In this document: in pieces, positions 7,858-16,014 of the stretch
Position numbering within the stretch: the first letter of the stretch is position 1
Layout: each line of letters opens with the position of its first letter
Source of the DNA: Lysinibacillus sphaericus
GTDB lineage: Bacteria; Bacillota; Bacilli; Bacillales_A; Planococcaceae
Assembly (NCBI RefSeq): GCF_001629735.1
Contig: NZ_CP015224.1
Location: forward strand, 1,860,001 to 1,924,000
Length of the DNA: 64,000 nucleotides
Reading direction: 5' to 3'
Translations under genes and position numbers: made by a program
Notes under the pieces: generated by a model
What the model saw: the letters and a program-made list of their open reading frames with translations, nothing else
Database searches by the model: none
What the model was told of the DNA's origin: nothing

Positions 7858-8613
7858 TTAATGAAGCATTAATGAACCACCATCTACCATAATCGTTTGA
7901 CCTGTAATGTATTGTGAATCGTCGGAAGCTAAGAAGACAGCTACTCGTCCAATATCCTGTTCAATATGACCAAAACGACCTAGTGGGATTTTACTTCTCA
8001 CTGCTTCATAATACTCTGGCTGTGCTTTTGCCCATGCTTGTACACCTGGTGAATCTGCAAGTGGGCTAATGATATTGACGTTAATACCAAATCTGCCCCA
8101 TTCATTTGCAGCAACTCGAGAAATGCCTCGGATCGCTTCCTTAGCAGCAGCATAGGCTGCCTGTGTCTCATGGCCTTGAATACCTGCCCCAGATGCAAAA
8201 TTAATAATATTACCTTGTGTTTCTTTTAAATGTGGTAATGCCGCTTGCATTAAATAGAATGTCGGATAGAAACCTGTTCCAAAAGATAAGTCAAGATCCG
8301 CTTGTGTTGTTTCTTCTATTGTAACTTGTTTCGCAGCATGAGCGTTATTAACTAGCACATCTAGTTTACCGTATTTTTCTACAACTGTATCAATAATTTT
8401 TGGTAATTGATCCCGTTCCATTAAATTTGCTTGCAAAAACATAGACTTCGGAGAAATTTGTTGTAACTCTTTCTCCATTGCTTCGCCTGCTTCTGCATTT
8501 AAGTCAACAATCGTGACAATGGCACCTTCCTTTGCCATTGCTTTAGCCATACCACTACCAATACCACCTGCACCACCAGTAATAATGACTACTTTGTTAT
8601 CTAATTTACCCAT
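7858..8613 (-). CDS. Short-chain dehydrogenase/reductase (SDR)
   Basis: This classical SDR of 251 residues is an NAD(P)-dependent oxidoreductase with a Rossmann fold. The cofactor motif TGGAGGIG starts at about residue 12, NNAH (normally NNAG) lies at about 88, the catalytic serine is in NFASGAG, and the active pair is YAAAK (about 154-158). The C-terminal DGGSLMLH is typical. AAGGAG lies eleven bases before the ATG, a slightly long spacing. It is the first gene of an SDR-marR operon, so its expression probably answers to the ligand of that MarR protein. The substrate cannot be deduced. Confidence 0.88.
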   Translation of the reverse strand: MGKLDNKVVIITGGAGGIGSGMAKAMAKEGAIVTIVDLNAEAGEAMEKELQQISPKSMFLQANLMERDQLPKIIDTVVEKYGKLDVLVNNAHAAKQVTIEETTQADLDLSFGTGFYPTFYLMQAALPHLKETQGNIINFASGAGIQGHETQAAYAAAKEAIRGISRVAANEWGRFGINVNIISPLADSPGVQAWAKAQPEYYEAVRSKIPLGRFGHIEQDIGRVAVFLASDDSQYITGQTIMVDGGSLMLH

Positions 8614-8645
8614 TCATAACACATCTCCTTCATGTCTATTTAAAT

Positions 8646-8665
8646 ATAGTTTAACATTAAACTAT
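8646..8665 (-). promoter_or_regulatory. Perfect palindrome, probable MarR operator
   Basis: ATAGTTTAA-CA-TTAAACTAT is a 9-2-9 perfect inverted repeat about 35 bases before the SDR start. A further half-site (TTTAAACTAA) lies beside it at about 8671-8680. Size and position fit a MarR dimer site overlapping the promoter. Confidence 0.6.
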
Positions 8666-8833
8666 TTATTTTTAAACTAATTTGTTCGCTCCGTTCTCTT
8701 CGTCATAGGGCCTATTCCACTCCTGTAAAAAAACAGCAAACAACATTTATTTTCAAATACATCCAAGCATCATTTTTATTTGACACGAATATACTGTAGC
8801 AGCTAGCTAAGTTCACTTTCAGGAAGCGAGTTG

Positions 8834-9208
8834 TTGAAAATGGGTGCTAAATGGATTAAGCTCTCAGTCTTGTATTTATTGATTGTTTTTGCTTTTGGAC
8901 TGTTTATGCATTATACTGTTCAACTTCAATGGAAAACGACACATGCTCATATTGGTGTGGTAGGTTGGCTGACTACTGGATTCATAGGTTTAATTTATTC
9001 GACTTATAAAGATGCTGCGGAAACAGGTCTCGCCAAAGCACAGTTCTGGCTATACAATATTGGCCTACCATTCCTATTAGTTGGCATGATGATGGTCTAT
9101 CTAGATGTGCCAAGGTGGTTATTTGAGCTATTCGTTTCTGGTGGTGGCATTGCCGTAGCCCTTTCCGTCTTATTATTCTTTATCAATGTCTTGAAATATG
9201 TGAAATGA
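8834..9208 (+). CDS. Small polytopic membrane protein with HxHxxxxGW motif
   Basis: This 124-residue protein has four predicted membrane helices. Between the first two lies THAHIGVVGW, a two-histidine motif resembling a haem-ligand segment of cbb3-type oxidase subunit I and its short single-domain relatives. On that basis it may bind haem or copper, but the match is to a short motif only. The start is taken as TTG 8834, seven bases after AGGAAG; TTG 8831 and ATG 8840 are alternatives. It stands alone between the SDR-marR operon and the bmr genes, with a hairpin terminator at 9236-9278. Confidence 0.65.
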   Translation: MKMGAKWIKLSVLYLLIVFAFGLFMHYTVQLQWKTTHAHIGVVGWLTTGFIGLIYSTYKDAAETGLAKAQFWLYNIGLPFLLVGMMMVYLDVPRWLFELFVSGGGIAVALSVLLFFINVLKYVK

Positions 9209-9235
9209 ATAAAATACCCTAATTTAATAGAAGTT

Positions 9236-9290
9236 AGACTATAGATCAAACCTAAAACGTTTGAGCTGCCTATAGTCTTTCTTTTTTCTT
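9236..9290 (+). terminator. Terminator, palindromic repeat family B copy 2
   Basis: AGACTATAG pairs with CTATAGTCT, with an inner CAAAC/GTTTG stem, followed by TTCTTTTTTCTTTT. Read on the other strand its first 19 bases nearly match those of the hairpin at 1473-1518. Confidence 0.75.
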
Positions 9291-9313
9291 TTCCATGAGC
9301 GTCTTGAGAGAAA

Positions 9314-9349
9314 ATGACAAAAGCCATCGAGAATGCATTCTCGATGGCT
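9314..9349 (-). terminator. bmrD terminator, palindromic repeat family A copy 2
   Basis: A 28-base perfect palindrome (9322-9349, arms AGCCATCGAGAATG and CATTCTCGATGGCT) is followed on the minus strand by TTTGTCATTTT. It shares its arms with the terminator at 1258-1285. Confidence 0.7.
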
Positions 9350-9388
9350 CCTATCTACGGTCTGACCCGCAAGATTTTATTATTTAAA

Positions 9389-11122
9389 TTATTGTAAGGA
9401 ATTGGCTTGCATTTGATACATCTTTTCATAAATACCGCCAAGCTCAAGCAATTCATCATGTGTGCCATTCTCGACAATTCTCCCTCGATCTAGCACTAGG
9501 ATTCGATCTGCGTTTTTAATCGTAGAAAGTCGGTGGGCAATAATAAACGTTGTCCGTCCTTTTTTCAGGACATCCATTGCATGCTGAATAATTTCCTCTG
9601 TCTCTGTATCAATATTGGATGTTGCTTCATCCAGTATTAAAATAGCAGGATCGAAGGCAAGTGCTCTTGCAAAGGAAATGAGCTGACGTTGTCCTGAAGA
9701 TAATGTGCTTCCTTTCTCGATTACAGGCTCATCATATCCGTTTGGCAAATTCGCTAAAACACGTTCTCCTCCAACAGCATTCAAAGAATCTTTAATCTTC
9801 TCTGGAGAAATGTTTGGATTATTTAAGCTCACATTGGAGGCAATGGTTCCTGTGAATAAATAAGGATCTTGAAGCACAATTCCCATATGCTCCCGCATTG
9901 TTTGTCGAGGAACAGATGTAATATCAATGCCATCAATGGAAATCTTACCTTTCGATGGATCATAGAAGCGGAACAATAAATTCATAATCGAACTTTTCCC
10001 TGAGCCTGTATGACCAACTAAGGCAATAGTTTCGCCTTGATGTGCCTCGAATGATAGGTTCTTAAGTACATATTCATTATCTTTATAAGCAAATGAAACA
10101 TCCTCGAAAAGGACATTGCCCTTATATCTTGGTAAACTTTTTTCTGAGACAGGCTCACCATCTGTATCTAGCACCTCAAACACCCGTTTCCCTGCAATAA
10201 GGGATCGTTCAAGCTGAGAAAATTGGTTCACGATATTCGTAATAGGATTAAATAGCTTTGTTAAATAATCGACAAACGCATATAATGTCCCCGCTGAAAT
10301 GATTTCTGTGGCTGTGTATGATTGTGTACCAAAATAGACAATAAAGACAGTAAACATAATAAGCCTTAAAGTATTGACAAGGTTAAAGGAAGTAGCGGAA
10401 TCAAGAACTAACAGCTTTCGCTCATATGCGTAATGCTCGTTATTCATATCATCAAATTCCTTTGTCATTTGTTGCTCACGTCGGAATGCTTGAATAATTG
10501 TCATCCCCTGGATAGATTCATTGATCATGGCATTAATATCAGCAATTTTCGTACGGATAACATCATTATATTTGGAAGCAACTTTTCGATATAAAATCAT
10601 CCATAAATACACAATAGGAATCATCGTTAAAGCAAGCATTGCCATTTTCCAATTTAAAATAAAGAGTGCTATATAAACGCCAAAAATGGATATGAAACTC
10701 GTCACAAAATTGGAGAGTACCTGTACATATAAATTCCGAACCGCCTCTGTATCATTTGTAACACGCGCAACAATTTTGCCAGCTGGTAGATTGTCAAAGT
10801 ACTGGATCGGTAAAGTTTGTATATGCTCAAAAACATCTTTACGTAATTTTTGAACAACCCGATTTGCACCAATTTGTAAATAAATATACATAAAATAGCG
10901 TAATATCGCCGTAGCAATAGCTAATAGTAAATAAACAATTAGCAACCACGTAATCGGTTTGATTTCAATATGACCAATCGTCATGTAATTATCAATAATA
11001 TGTTTAGCAATAAATGGCCCAACAAGCTCCGTAAAAACGGCGATTGTCAGGAAGAATAAGCCTAGAAAAATAGGCTTTTTAAAATACATTGCATAGCGCA
11101 TTAAACGTTGACTCGTACTCAT
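9389..11122 (-). CDS. bmrD: ABC multidrug exporter half-transporter BmrD-like
   Basis: This is a half-size exporter: six membrane helices (about residues 15-300) fused to an ATPase domain (about 335-570). It has Walker A GHTGSGKSS, the signature STLSSGQRQ, Walker B LILDEATSNID, and the H-loop histidine (IAHRLSTI). It would pair with the upstream gene product as a heterodimer extruding drugs. Its signature LSSGQ and catalytic glutamate are canonical, so this subunit carries the competent ATPase motif set. It overlaps bmrC by four bases (ATGA), indicating coupled translation. The length, 577 residues, is about 100 shorter than B. subtilis BmrD as I recall it. Confidence 0.87.
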   Translation of the reverse strand: MSTSQRLMRYAMYFKKPIFLGLFFLTIAVFTELVGPFIAKHIIDNYMTIGHIEIKPITWLLIVYLLLAIATAILRYFMYIYLQIGANRVVQKLRKDVFEHIQTLPIQYFDNLPAGKIVARVTNDTEAVRNLYVQVLSNFVTSFISIFGVYIALFILNWKMAMLALTMIPIVYLWMILYRKVASKYNDVIRTKIADINAMINESIQGMTIIQAFRREQQMTKEFDDMNNEHYAYERKLLVLDSATSFNLVNTLRLIMFTVFIVYFGTQSYTATEIISAGTLYAFVDYLTKLFNPITNIVNQFSQLERSLIAGKRVFEVLDTDGEPVSEKSLPRYKGNVLFEDVSFAYKDNEYVLKNLSFEAHQGETIALVGHTGSGKSSIMNLLFRFYDPSKGKISIDGIDITSVPRQTMREHMGIVLQDPYLFTGTIASNVSLNNPNISPEKIKDSLNAVGGERVLANLPNGYDEPVIEKGSTLSSGQRQLISFARALAFDPAILILDEATSNIDTETEEIIQHAMDVLKKGRTTFIIAHRLSTIKNADRILVLDRGRIVENGTHDELLELGGIYEKMYQMQANSLQ

Positions 11123-12861
11123 GAGGCACCTCCTTCTAGCTGCTGACGGTCAAATTGCTCCTTGTACCATCCTTGTCGTGAAAGAAGTTCCTCATGTGTT
11201 CCTTGCTCAACAACTTGCCCATCATCCAACACGATAATAATATCAGCATGTTGAATACCCGATAATCGGTGTGTGGTAATAATCGTTGTTTTTCCATCAC
11301 GCTCTCGCTGAATATTTTCAATAATTCTTGCCTCTGTCTTCGCATCAACAGCAGACAGTGAATCATCAAGCATTAAAATTTCAGGGTCCTTAATTAGCGC
11401 ACGAGCAATAGATACACGTTGCTTTTGACCGCCTGAAAGAGATACACCTTTTTCGCCTACAAGCGTTTCAAGACCCATTGGTAGATTTTCTAAATCCTTT
11501 TCAAAATATGCAGCCCGTATCGCCTGCTGTAATTCTGCCTGCGTCGCATCTTCTTTCCCGAATAATATATTTTCACGAATGGTACGGGAGAATAACACAT
11601 GATCTTGTGGAACATAGCCAATCCAATCAAGAATTTGCTCCTTCGTTTGAGCAGTAATATCAATACCGTCAATGGAAAGCTGTCCCTGACCGATTGGATA
11701 TTCTCGTAATAATTGACGGAGGAAGGTAGTTTTCCCGGCGCCAGTTTTTCCAACAATTCCAAGTGTTTGCCCTTTTTTCAATGACAGTGAAATTTGTTGT
11801 AGGTTTTTCACTTGGCTCATAGGATATTGGAAAGTTAAATCATCAAAGCCAATTGCTTTAGGTGTCGCAATCATTTGTGGATTCGGAATATTTCGAACAT
11901 CCGCCTCGTAGTTTAACGTTTCCTGCACACGATCGAGTGATGCATTCCCTTGTTGCATGACATTGATCAGCTCGCCAATGGCAAATATTGGCCAAACCGC
12001 TAATCCTAAATAGACATTAAAGGTTACAAGTTGCCCTACTGTCATGGCCTCTGTCGCTACTAAATGAGCACCATACCCAAGCGCAACAACATAACTGATT
12101 CCTGTACCCACTTTAGTAATAGGGCCAAATAAAGCGTTAATTTTAGCTGTATGAATATTTTTTGCATAAACGATTTCACTCATATCCGCAAAATTAGCCT
12201 CATCCTTTTTTTCCTGCACATAGGCACGCACTACTCGCACACCTGCTACTGATTCAAGGACACTATCGTTCAATTCCCCAAAAGAATCCTGAGCCTTCAT
12301 ATAACGTTCATGTACAATTTTCCCTAAATATTGAATGAGGATGGCCATAATAGGAACTGGTAGCATGGCAAATAGTGTTAACTTCCAAGAAATCATATAA
12401 CCCATCGCAAAAATGATAAACCCCATATAAATCGTTGAGTCAATCAACGTCATGATCCCAAACCCAGCAGTAGTGGAAACGGCATTTAAGTCATTTGTTG
12501 CCCGAGCCATTAAATCCCCTGTGCGATTTTTTTCATAAAAGGTTGGAGTCATACGTAAAAAATGCTGCATCAAATTTCGACGTAAAATTTTTTCAAGGTT
12601 AATAGCCCCTTCAAATAGTCGGAATTGCCACACAAAATTCAGCAGATAGCCCCCAATAATGATCCCGATAAAAATAAACACATACTTTGTTAAAATTGCT
12701 GGCGTCATTTCACCTGCTGTCAAAATATCAATAATTGAGCCCAGTAAATATGGAGGAACAACCTCTAACCCACTAGCAATCATCAATAGCACAATCGCGA
12801 CTGTATATTGTTTCCAATAGCGTTTAAAGAACCAGCCTAATTTACTTAAAACATCAAACAT
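11119..12861 (-). CDS. bmrC: ABC multidrug exporter half-transporter BmrC-like
   Basis: This is the partner subunit of BmrD: a membrane domain (about residues 15-300) then an ATPase domain (about 340-570). The N-terminus LGWFFKRYW, the segment MTPTFYEKNRTGDLMARATN, and the ending LSRQGWYKEQFDRQQLEGG follow B. subtilis BmrC closely. Walker A is GKTGAGKTT and the signature is SLSGGQKQR. Walker B ends LMLDDSLSAVD, with Asp in place of the catalytic Glu; this is the degenerate-site arrangement expected of the C subunit in a heterodimer. AAGG lies nine bases before the ATG. A leader peptide and attenuator precede it, as reported for B. subtilis bmrBCD, where translation-inhibiting drugs induce the pump. 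Confidence 0.9.
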   Translation of the reverse strand: MFDVLSKLGWFFKRYWKQYTVAIVLLMIASGLEVVPPYLLGSIIDILTAGEMTPAILTKYVFIFIGIIIGGYLLNFVWQFRLFEGAINLEKILRRNLMQHFLRMTPTFYEKNRTGDLMARATNDLNAVSTTAGFGIMTLIDSTIYMGFIIFAMGYMISWKLTLFAMLPVPIMAILIQYLGKIVHERYMKAQDSFGELNDSVLESVAGVRVVRAYVQEKKDEANFADMSEIVYAKNIHTAKINALFGPITKVGTGISYVVALGYGAHLVATEAMTVGQLVTFNVYLGLAVWPIFAIGELINVMQQGNASLDRVQETLNYEADVRNIPNPQMIATPKAIGFDDLTFQYPMSQVKNLQQISLSLKKGQTLGIVGKTGAGKTTFLRQLLREYPIGQGQLSIDGIDITAQTKEQILDWIGYVPQDHVLFSRTIRENILFGKEDATQAELQQAIRAAYFEKDLENLPMGLETLVGEKGVSLSGGQKQRVSIARALIKDPEILMLDDSLSAVDAKTEARIIENIQRERDGKTTIITTHRLSGIQHADIIIVLDDGQVVEQGTHEELLSRQGWYKEQFDRQQLEGGAS

Positions 12862-12900
12862 ACATAATTACCTTCTTTCTTCCGTGCTGTTGTGGCATTG

Positions 12901-12963
12901 CTACCCACTTTCTAGAAATTCCTTTTTGAAAATCATTCGACGTACAGTGTTTCGCATAAACAT
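12901..12963 (-). CDS. Second small ORF in the bmr leader, 20 residues
   Basis: Between the attenuator and bmrC lies ATG-TTT-ATG with AAAAAAGGAG just upstream (three bases to the first ATG, nine to the second). It encodes a short basic peptide (MRNTVRRMIFKKEFLESG from the second ATG). The strong ribosome site suggests it is translated once transcription has read through the attenuator. It may help hand ribosomes to bmrC or form a second control step; it could also be incidental. Confidence 0.4.
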   Translation of the reverse strand: MFMRNTVRRMIFKKEFLESG

Positions 12964-13003
12964 ACACTCCTTTTTTGATTTTTACTATAACCTTTTTAGG
13001 CAC

Positions 13004-13041
13004 CAAAAAAGACACATACCCCTCAAAAGAGCATGTGTCTC
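13004..13041 (-). terminator. Attenuator terminator of the bmr operon
   Basis: AGACACATGC pairs with GTATGTGTCT (G-U pair allowed) and is followed by six T on the minus strand. It lies between the leader peptide and bmrC. An ACATAC segment inside the leader coding sequence can pair with the 3' arm, giving an alternative fold when ribosomes stall. Confidence 0.75.
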
Positions 13042-13094
13042 TTATAAAAGGCCGGATGAAATCCATACCTTTTGTGTGCAATCTTAAATAAGCG

Positions 13095-13157
13095 TTAGGC
13101 ATGGACAATGTATGTAGCTGTGATTAAATATGATACTGATAAAATTAACATTGTCAT
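13095..13157 (-). CDS. Leader peptide of the bmr operon (BmrB-like), 20 residues
   Basis: A 20-codon ORF starts ATGACAATG behind a perfect AAAGGAGG (two bases of GC, then ATG) and ends just before the attenuator. The peptide is hydrophobic (MTMLILSVSYLIT...). In B. subtilis a leader ORF called bmrB controls bmrCD by ribosome-mediated transcription attenuation; position, ribosome site and downstream terminator argue the same here. This leader looks shorter and is not obviously similar in sequence, so the parallel is one of arrangement. Ribosomes slowed by an antibiotic on this ORF would favour read-through into the exporter genes. Confidence 0.72.
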   Translation of the reverse strand: MTMLILSVSYLITATYIVHA

Positions 13158-13194
13158 GCCCTCCTTTAGTTTATTTGTTATAGTGTTCTTGAAG

Positions 13195-13222
13195 ATTATC
13201 ACACTATAGAAATAATTGTCAA
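13195..13222 (-). promoter_or_regulatory. Promoter of the bmr operon with repeated GTGTGATA elements
   Basis: TTGACA (13217-13222) and GATAAT (13195-13200) have a 16-base spacer and an upstream TGTG extension. The element AGTGTGATA occurs twice (once overlapping the -10, once just upstream of the -35), and an inverted ACACTATA follows about 13178-13190, suggesting a protein-binding site. Confidence 0.7.
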
Positions 13223-13860
13223 CTATCACACTGTTATTTTTTATCATTTCCGGAAAATAGTTAACGCTTTAAAGCGCTAAAATACAATTTTACACCTATG
13301 CTCAAAAGGAAAGCATGTTCGACATTTATTACTTTTAACATTACATCATTTTTTTAAAGCTGACATTAACCTAAAGTCTGAAATGAGCAGCCCCAAAAAT
13401 GCTGCTACGCGCTCAGCAATTCTTGAAGATAGTTGCATGCCTCTTCCTCTACCTATTTGCCTATATATCATCATCATTATTATTTAGTTATTTAATATTT
13501 AGTAGTGTCGGGTTTTCCTTTTCTGGTTTAGCCGTTTTCGGATAAACCGTAAGCGATGTTTTATGATGTATTTACTATCACTTTTTTTAGCTAGAATCTC
13601 GACTACACTTTCTCTCAAAACCTGCTGTAAATCTATTTTTATATACTATATTTATATATTATTTTGTTACAACAAAATCGTTCACCCTACTAATAGTACT
13701 AGCTATAAACTAGCTAAGTAATTAAATAATAATTAGAGACATATTCGTTCATTTGTTAGCATTGAAAGTTGAAAACTCGATTTAATAAAATTCCCAACAT
13801 CGAAATATTTCTAAAATTTTCTTCTCGTGATACACTTTTTAATAATAGTCATTTTAGTAA
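13223..13860 (+). other. Long intergenic region, no gene seen
   Basis: About 640 bases between the bmr promoter and crcB contain no ORF I would defend on either strand. Visible structure: a 12-base palindrome CGCTTTAAAGCG at 13265-13276, a hairpin AGCAGC/GCTGCT at about 13387-13407, and a hairpin GGTTTA-CCG-TTTT-CGG-TAAACC at about 13527-13550. I looked for a fluoride riboswitch ahead of crcB and did not find its conserved core. Confidence 0.5.
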
Positions 13861-13872
13861 GGGGTCTTTACG

Positions 13873-14235
13873 TTGAAATCATTTTTCACTGTTGGGATTG
13901 GTGGCATTCTTGGAGCCATTTGCCGGTATGGGCTGAGTCTTGCCATTCCAAACTCGGAAGGATTTCCATCCACAACATTATTGATAAATTTACTTGGCTG
14001 CTTTTGCCTAGCATGGCTTTTCACTACTTTTACAAAGCGCACACCTATTGTCCTTGGGATTGGCACTGGTTTTTGTGGGGCCTTTACAACCTATTCGACA
14101 TTTTCCTTAGAGACATTATTACTCGTTCAACAAAATGAGTGGCTCCTAGCAGTTCTCTATGTTGTCATAAGTATTGCTGGTGGTTTATTCTGCGCCTGGC
14201 TGGGTATACGACTAGCAAGGGGGCGACTGGCATGA
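13873..14235 (+). CDS. crcB: Fluoride channel subunit CrcB/Fluc 1
   Basis: This small four-helix membrane protein of 120 residues exports fluoride passively as a dual-topology dimer, protecting the cytoplasm. Family marks are GGILGAICRYGLS near the N-terminus, the asparagine in LLINLLGCF, and the phenylalanine-rich TYSTFSLE. The TTG start at 13873 is eight bases after AAGGGG. It overlaps the second crcB by four bases (ATGA), so the two are translationally coupled. Bacillales commonly carry such pairs, whose products assemble as oppositely oriented heterodimers. Confidence 0.92.
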   Translation: MKSFFTVGIGGILGAICRYGLSLAIPNSEGFPSTTLLINLLGCFCLAWLFTTFTKRTPIVLGIGTGFCGAFTTYSTFSLETLLLVQQNEWLLAVLYVVISIAGGLFCAWLGIRLARGRLA

Positions 14236-14561
14236 TTCTTGTTGGAATTGGAGGATTTTTAGGCGCCATTTCAAGGTTTTATTTAGGTAAATTATTGGCC
14301 CATCCTTATCCGTGGGCAACTTTTATCATCAATTGTACAGGTTCCTTTGCACTCGGTCTTGTTTTTGCCCTCCATCTCCATGATTGGTTATGGCAGCTGA
14401 TCGGCATTGGTTTTTTAGGAGCCTATACGACATTTTCAACTTTTGGATTTGAATCATTACAGCTAATTGAACAGCAAAAATGGGGGCAAGTTATAGGCTA
14501 TATAGCTAGTACCCTGTTGTTTGGCATACTATTTGCCACTATTGGTTTTATAGCCGTGTAA
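14232..14561 (+). CDS. crcB: Fluoride channel subunit CrcB/Fluc 2
   Basis: This is the second, shorter Fluc subunit (109 residues). It begins MILVGIGGFLGAISRFYLG, carries ATFIINCTGSFALG with the conserved asparagine, and has TTFSTFGFES with the fluoride-lining phenylalanines. The ATG at 14232 follows AAGGGGG by eight bases and overlaps the stop of the first copy. With four helices and opposite charge bias expected, it should form the heterodimeric channel with CrcB 1. A small gene of unknown function follows 14 bases later and probably belongs to the same transcript. Confidence 0.92.
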   Translation: MILVGIGGFLGAISRFYLGKLLAHPYPWATFIINCTGSFALGLVFALHLHDWLWQLIGIGFLGAYTTFSTFGFESLQLIEQQKWGQVIGYIASTLLFGILFATIGFIAV

Positions 14562-14575
14562 AAGAGGTGATATGG

Positions 14576-14923
14576 ATGACACAGCTATCCAAAGAGCTAC
14601 TACTAGAATTGGAACTTGAAATTGAACAAGCACTATATTCCCTAATCGACCTAGAATTAGCAGAAAATTATGCAGCTATGAATAGACAATTTGCTCAATT
14701 ACTGGCAAAGGTTCAGGCAGCACAGCTAATCGATTATAAGCTTGATGTTCTCGTAGAGCCTCAAGCCTTTGCAACGGAGACTTGTATTCTACTACAAAGC
14801 TTAATAGAAGCGAAGGCAAGGCCTAATAAGCGACATAGATTATTAACACATCGGATGATATTAAAAATATGGTTACGTAAAAATCAACGATTCATGAGGG
14901 AATTTTTACCTCAAATGTTTTAG
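14576..14923 (+). CDS. Hypothetical helical protein downstream of crcB
   Basis: This is a 115-residue soluble protein rich in leucine and glutamate in its first third (LSKELLLELELEIEQAL) and basic at its C-terminus (KRHRLLTHRMILKIWLRKNQRF). It looks all-helical, with no membrane segment, and I recognise no family. The ATG at 14576 sits six bases after GAGGTG; the GTG three codons earlier is inside that ribosome site. Being 14 bases downstream of crcB 2 it is likely co-transcribed. Whether it is linked to fluoride resistance is unknown. Confidence 0.7.
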   Translation: MTQLSKELLLELELEIEQALYSLIDLELAENYAAMNRQFAQLLAKVQAAQLIDYKLDVLVEPQAFATETCILLQSLIEAKARPNKRHRLLTHRMILKIWLRKNQRFMREFLPQMF

Positions 14924-14962
14924 GCGTCTCTTAGTTTTATAAGGGTGCCTCTTTTAAATGTA
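14922..14962 (+). terminator. Probable terminator of the crcB operon
   Basis: AGGC..CTTA pairs with TAAG..GCCT with internal mismatches, followed by CTCTTTT. It is a moderate hairpin directly at the stop codon. Confidence 0.45.
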
Positions 14963-15138
14963 TAGGTTCTTTTATTTTCCTATCCACTGTCGAATCAAAT
15001 ACAGTTGTCTATTGTGAATCTTAGCCTTTTTCCTTCTGTCATCATGTGCAGTTGAATGACGTGATTTACCTCAAAACTTGACCCAATGTATTCTTTTGCC
15101 CTTGACCTACTGAAAACTGGTCTCATACTACTTTCAAC

Positions 15139-15192
15139 AAAAAAAGAAAAAGTTCGATTTGGTAAACAAATCGTTTACCAATCGAACTTTTA
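15139..15192 (-). terminator. Terminator of the 26-kb biosynthetic operon
   Basis: A stem of about 19 pairs (arms 15148-15166 and 15172-15192, one bulged base) is followed on the minus strand by TTTTTCTTTTTTTG. It is among the strongest hairpins in the window and lies 56 bases after the last biosynthetic gene. Confidence 0.85.
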
Positions 15193-15247
15193 AGGACTTG
15201 AAGAACAAACACTTTTTATTGCGGGGTTCTTTCATTATTAAGTGCTA

Positions 15248-16000
15248 TTATTTTATTGCTTCATACGTAAATACCTGTGAACCATCTGTTGGATATTTAT
15301 TATACTCATAATCTGAAGAAATTGTTACATCCTTAAATCCAATATCTTGTAAAATCCCTCTAAACTCTTCTACTCCATACCACTTTAACGGGAAGATCTC
15401 TAACTCAGTATCAATTAGTTTAGTGTTTTCCCATTTCTGATATTTATTGTGAGTAATCGTAAATTGATTAATGTAATCCACATCTACCAATACTTCTTCC
15501 AATGTTATAGAGTCACCGTCTTGATTCTTAAATACTCTAGTTGAAACATACCCCTTCTCAAACGAATCAGGAAGGAAAGTGTCTACTATTAAACGGCCTC
15601 CATCCTCTAAATGATCATAAAAACACTTTAAGGCTTTTAAAGAATCTTCTCTTTGATGTAATAATAGGAATGAACCAGTCGGAATAATAATCGCCTCATA
15701 TTTTTGTTCCAAAGAAAAATTGCACATATTTAATGAATATAGATTTGGTGTAAGCTCACTTTCTGCACAATTTTTTTTGCATAATTGTAACATGTCATCA
15801 GAAAGATCAAAACCTTCAATATTTAGTCCTTTATGCAATAAAGGTATTAGGATACGACCATTACCAACGGCAGGCTCTAATATCTTTCCCTTTACACCTT
15901 CTAACCTTTTTGAATAATACTCTACATCTCCAAATGATTTACCAATATATTTATCTATATCATATAATTCTGTAGATAAACTACCATAAAAGCTTACCAT
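15248..16000 (-). CDS. Class I SAM-dependent methyltransferase (tailoring)
   Basis: This is a 250-residue Rossmann-fold methyltransferase. Motif I is ILEPAVGNGRILIPLL (Pro in place of the usual Gly after Glu), followed by GFDLSDDML for the SAM ribose and a post-II acidic loop. No membrane segment is present. The ATG at 16000 follows AGGGGA; a start seven codons upstream overlaps the aminomutase stop codon but lacks a ribosome site. It is the last gene of the biosynthetic operon, so it probably methylates the peptide-polyketide product or a precursor such as lysine or beta-lysine. The accepting atom (N, O or C) cannot be told. Confidence 0.82.
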   Translation of the reverse strand: MVSFYGSLSTELYDIDKYIGKSFGDVEYYSKRLEGVKGKILEPAVGNGRILIPLLHKGLNIEGFDLSDDMLQLCKKNCAESELTPNLYSLNMCNFSLEQKYEAIIIPTGSFLLLHQREDSLKALKCFYDHLEDGGRLIVDTFLPDSFEKGYVSTRVFKNQDGDSITLEEVLVDVDYINQFTITHNKYQKWENTKLIDTELEIFPLKWYGVEEFRGILQDIGFKDVTISSDYEYNKYPTDGSQVFTYEAIK

Positions 16001-16014
16001 CACGATTCCCCTAT

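Noticed and set aside
9097..9327. Minus-strand ORF covering the end of the HxHxxxxGW membrane protein gene
   Set aside because: It runs through two terminator hairpins and has no ribosome site.
13223..13872. Fluoride riboswitch upstream of crcB
   Set aside because: I looked for the conserved GGNGAUGG start and CUGAU pseudoknot strand and did not find them. The hairpins present do not match the fold.
13827..14138. Overlapping ORF in another frame at crcB
   Set aside because: Tryptophan- and histidine-rich nonsense frame over the real crcB gene.
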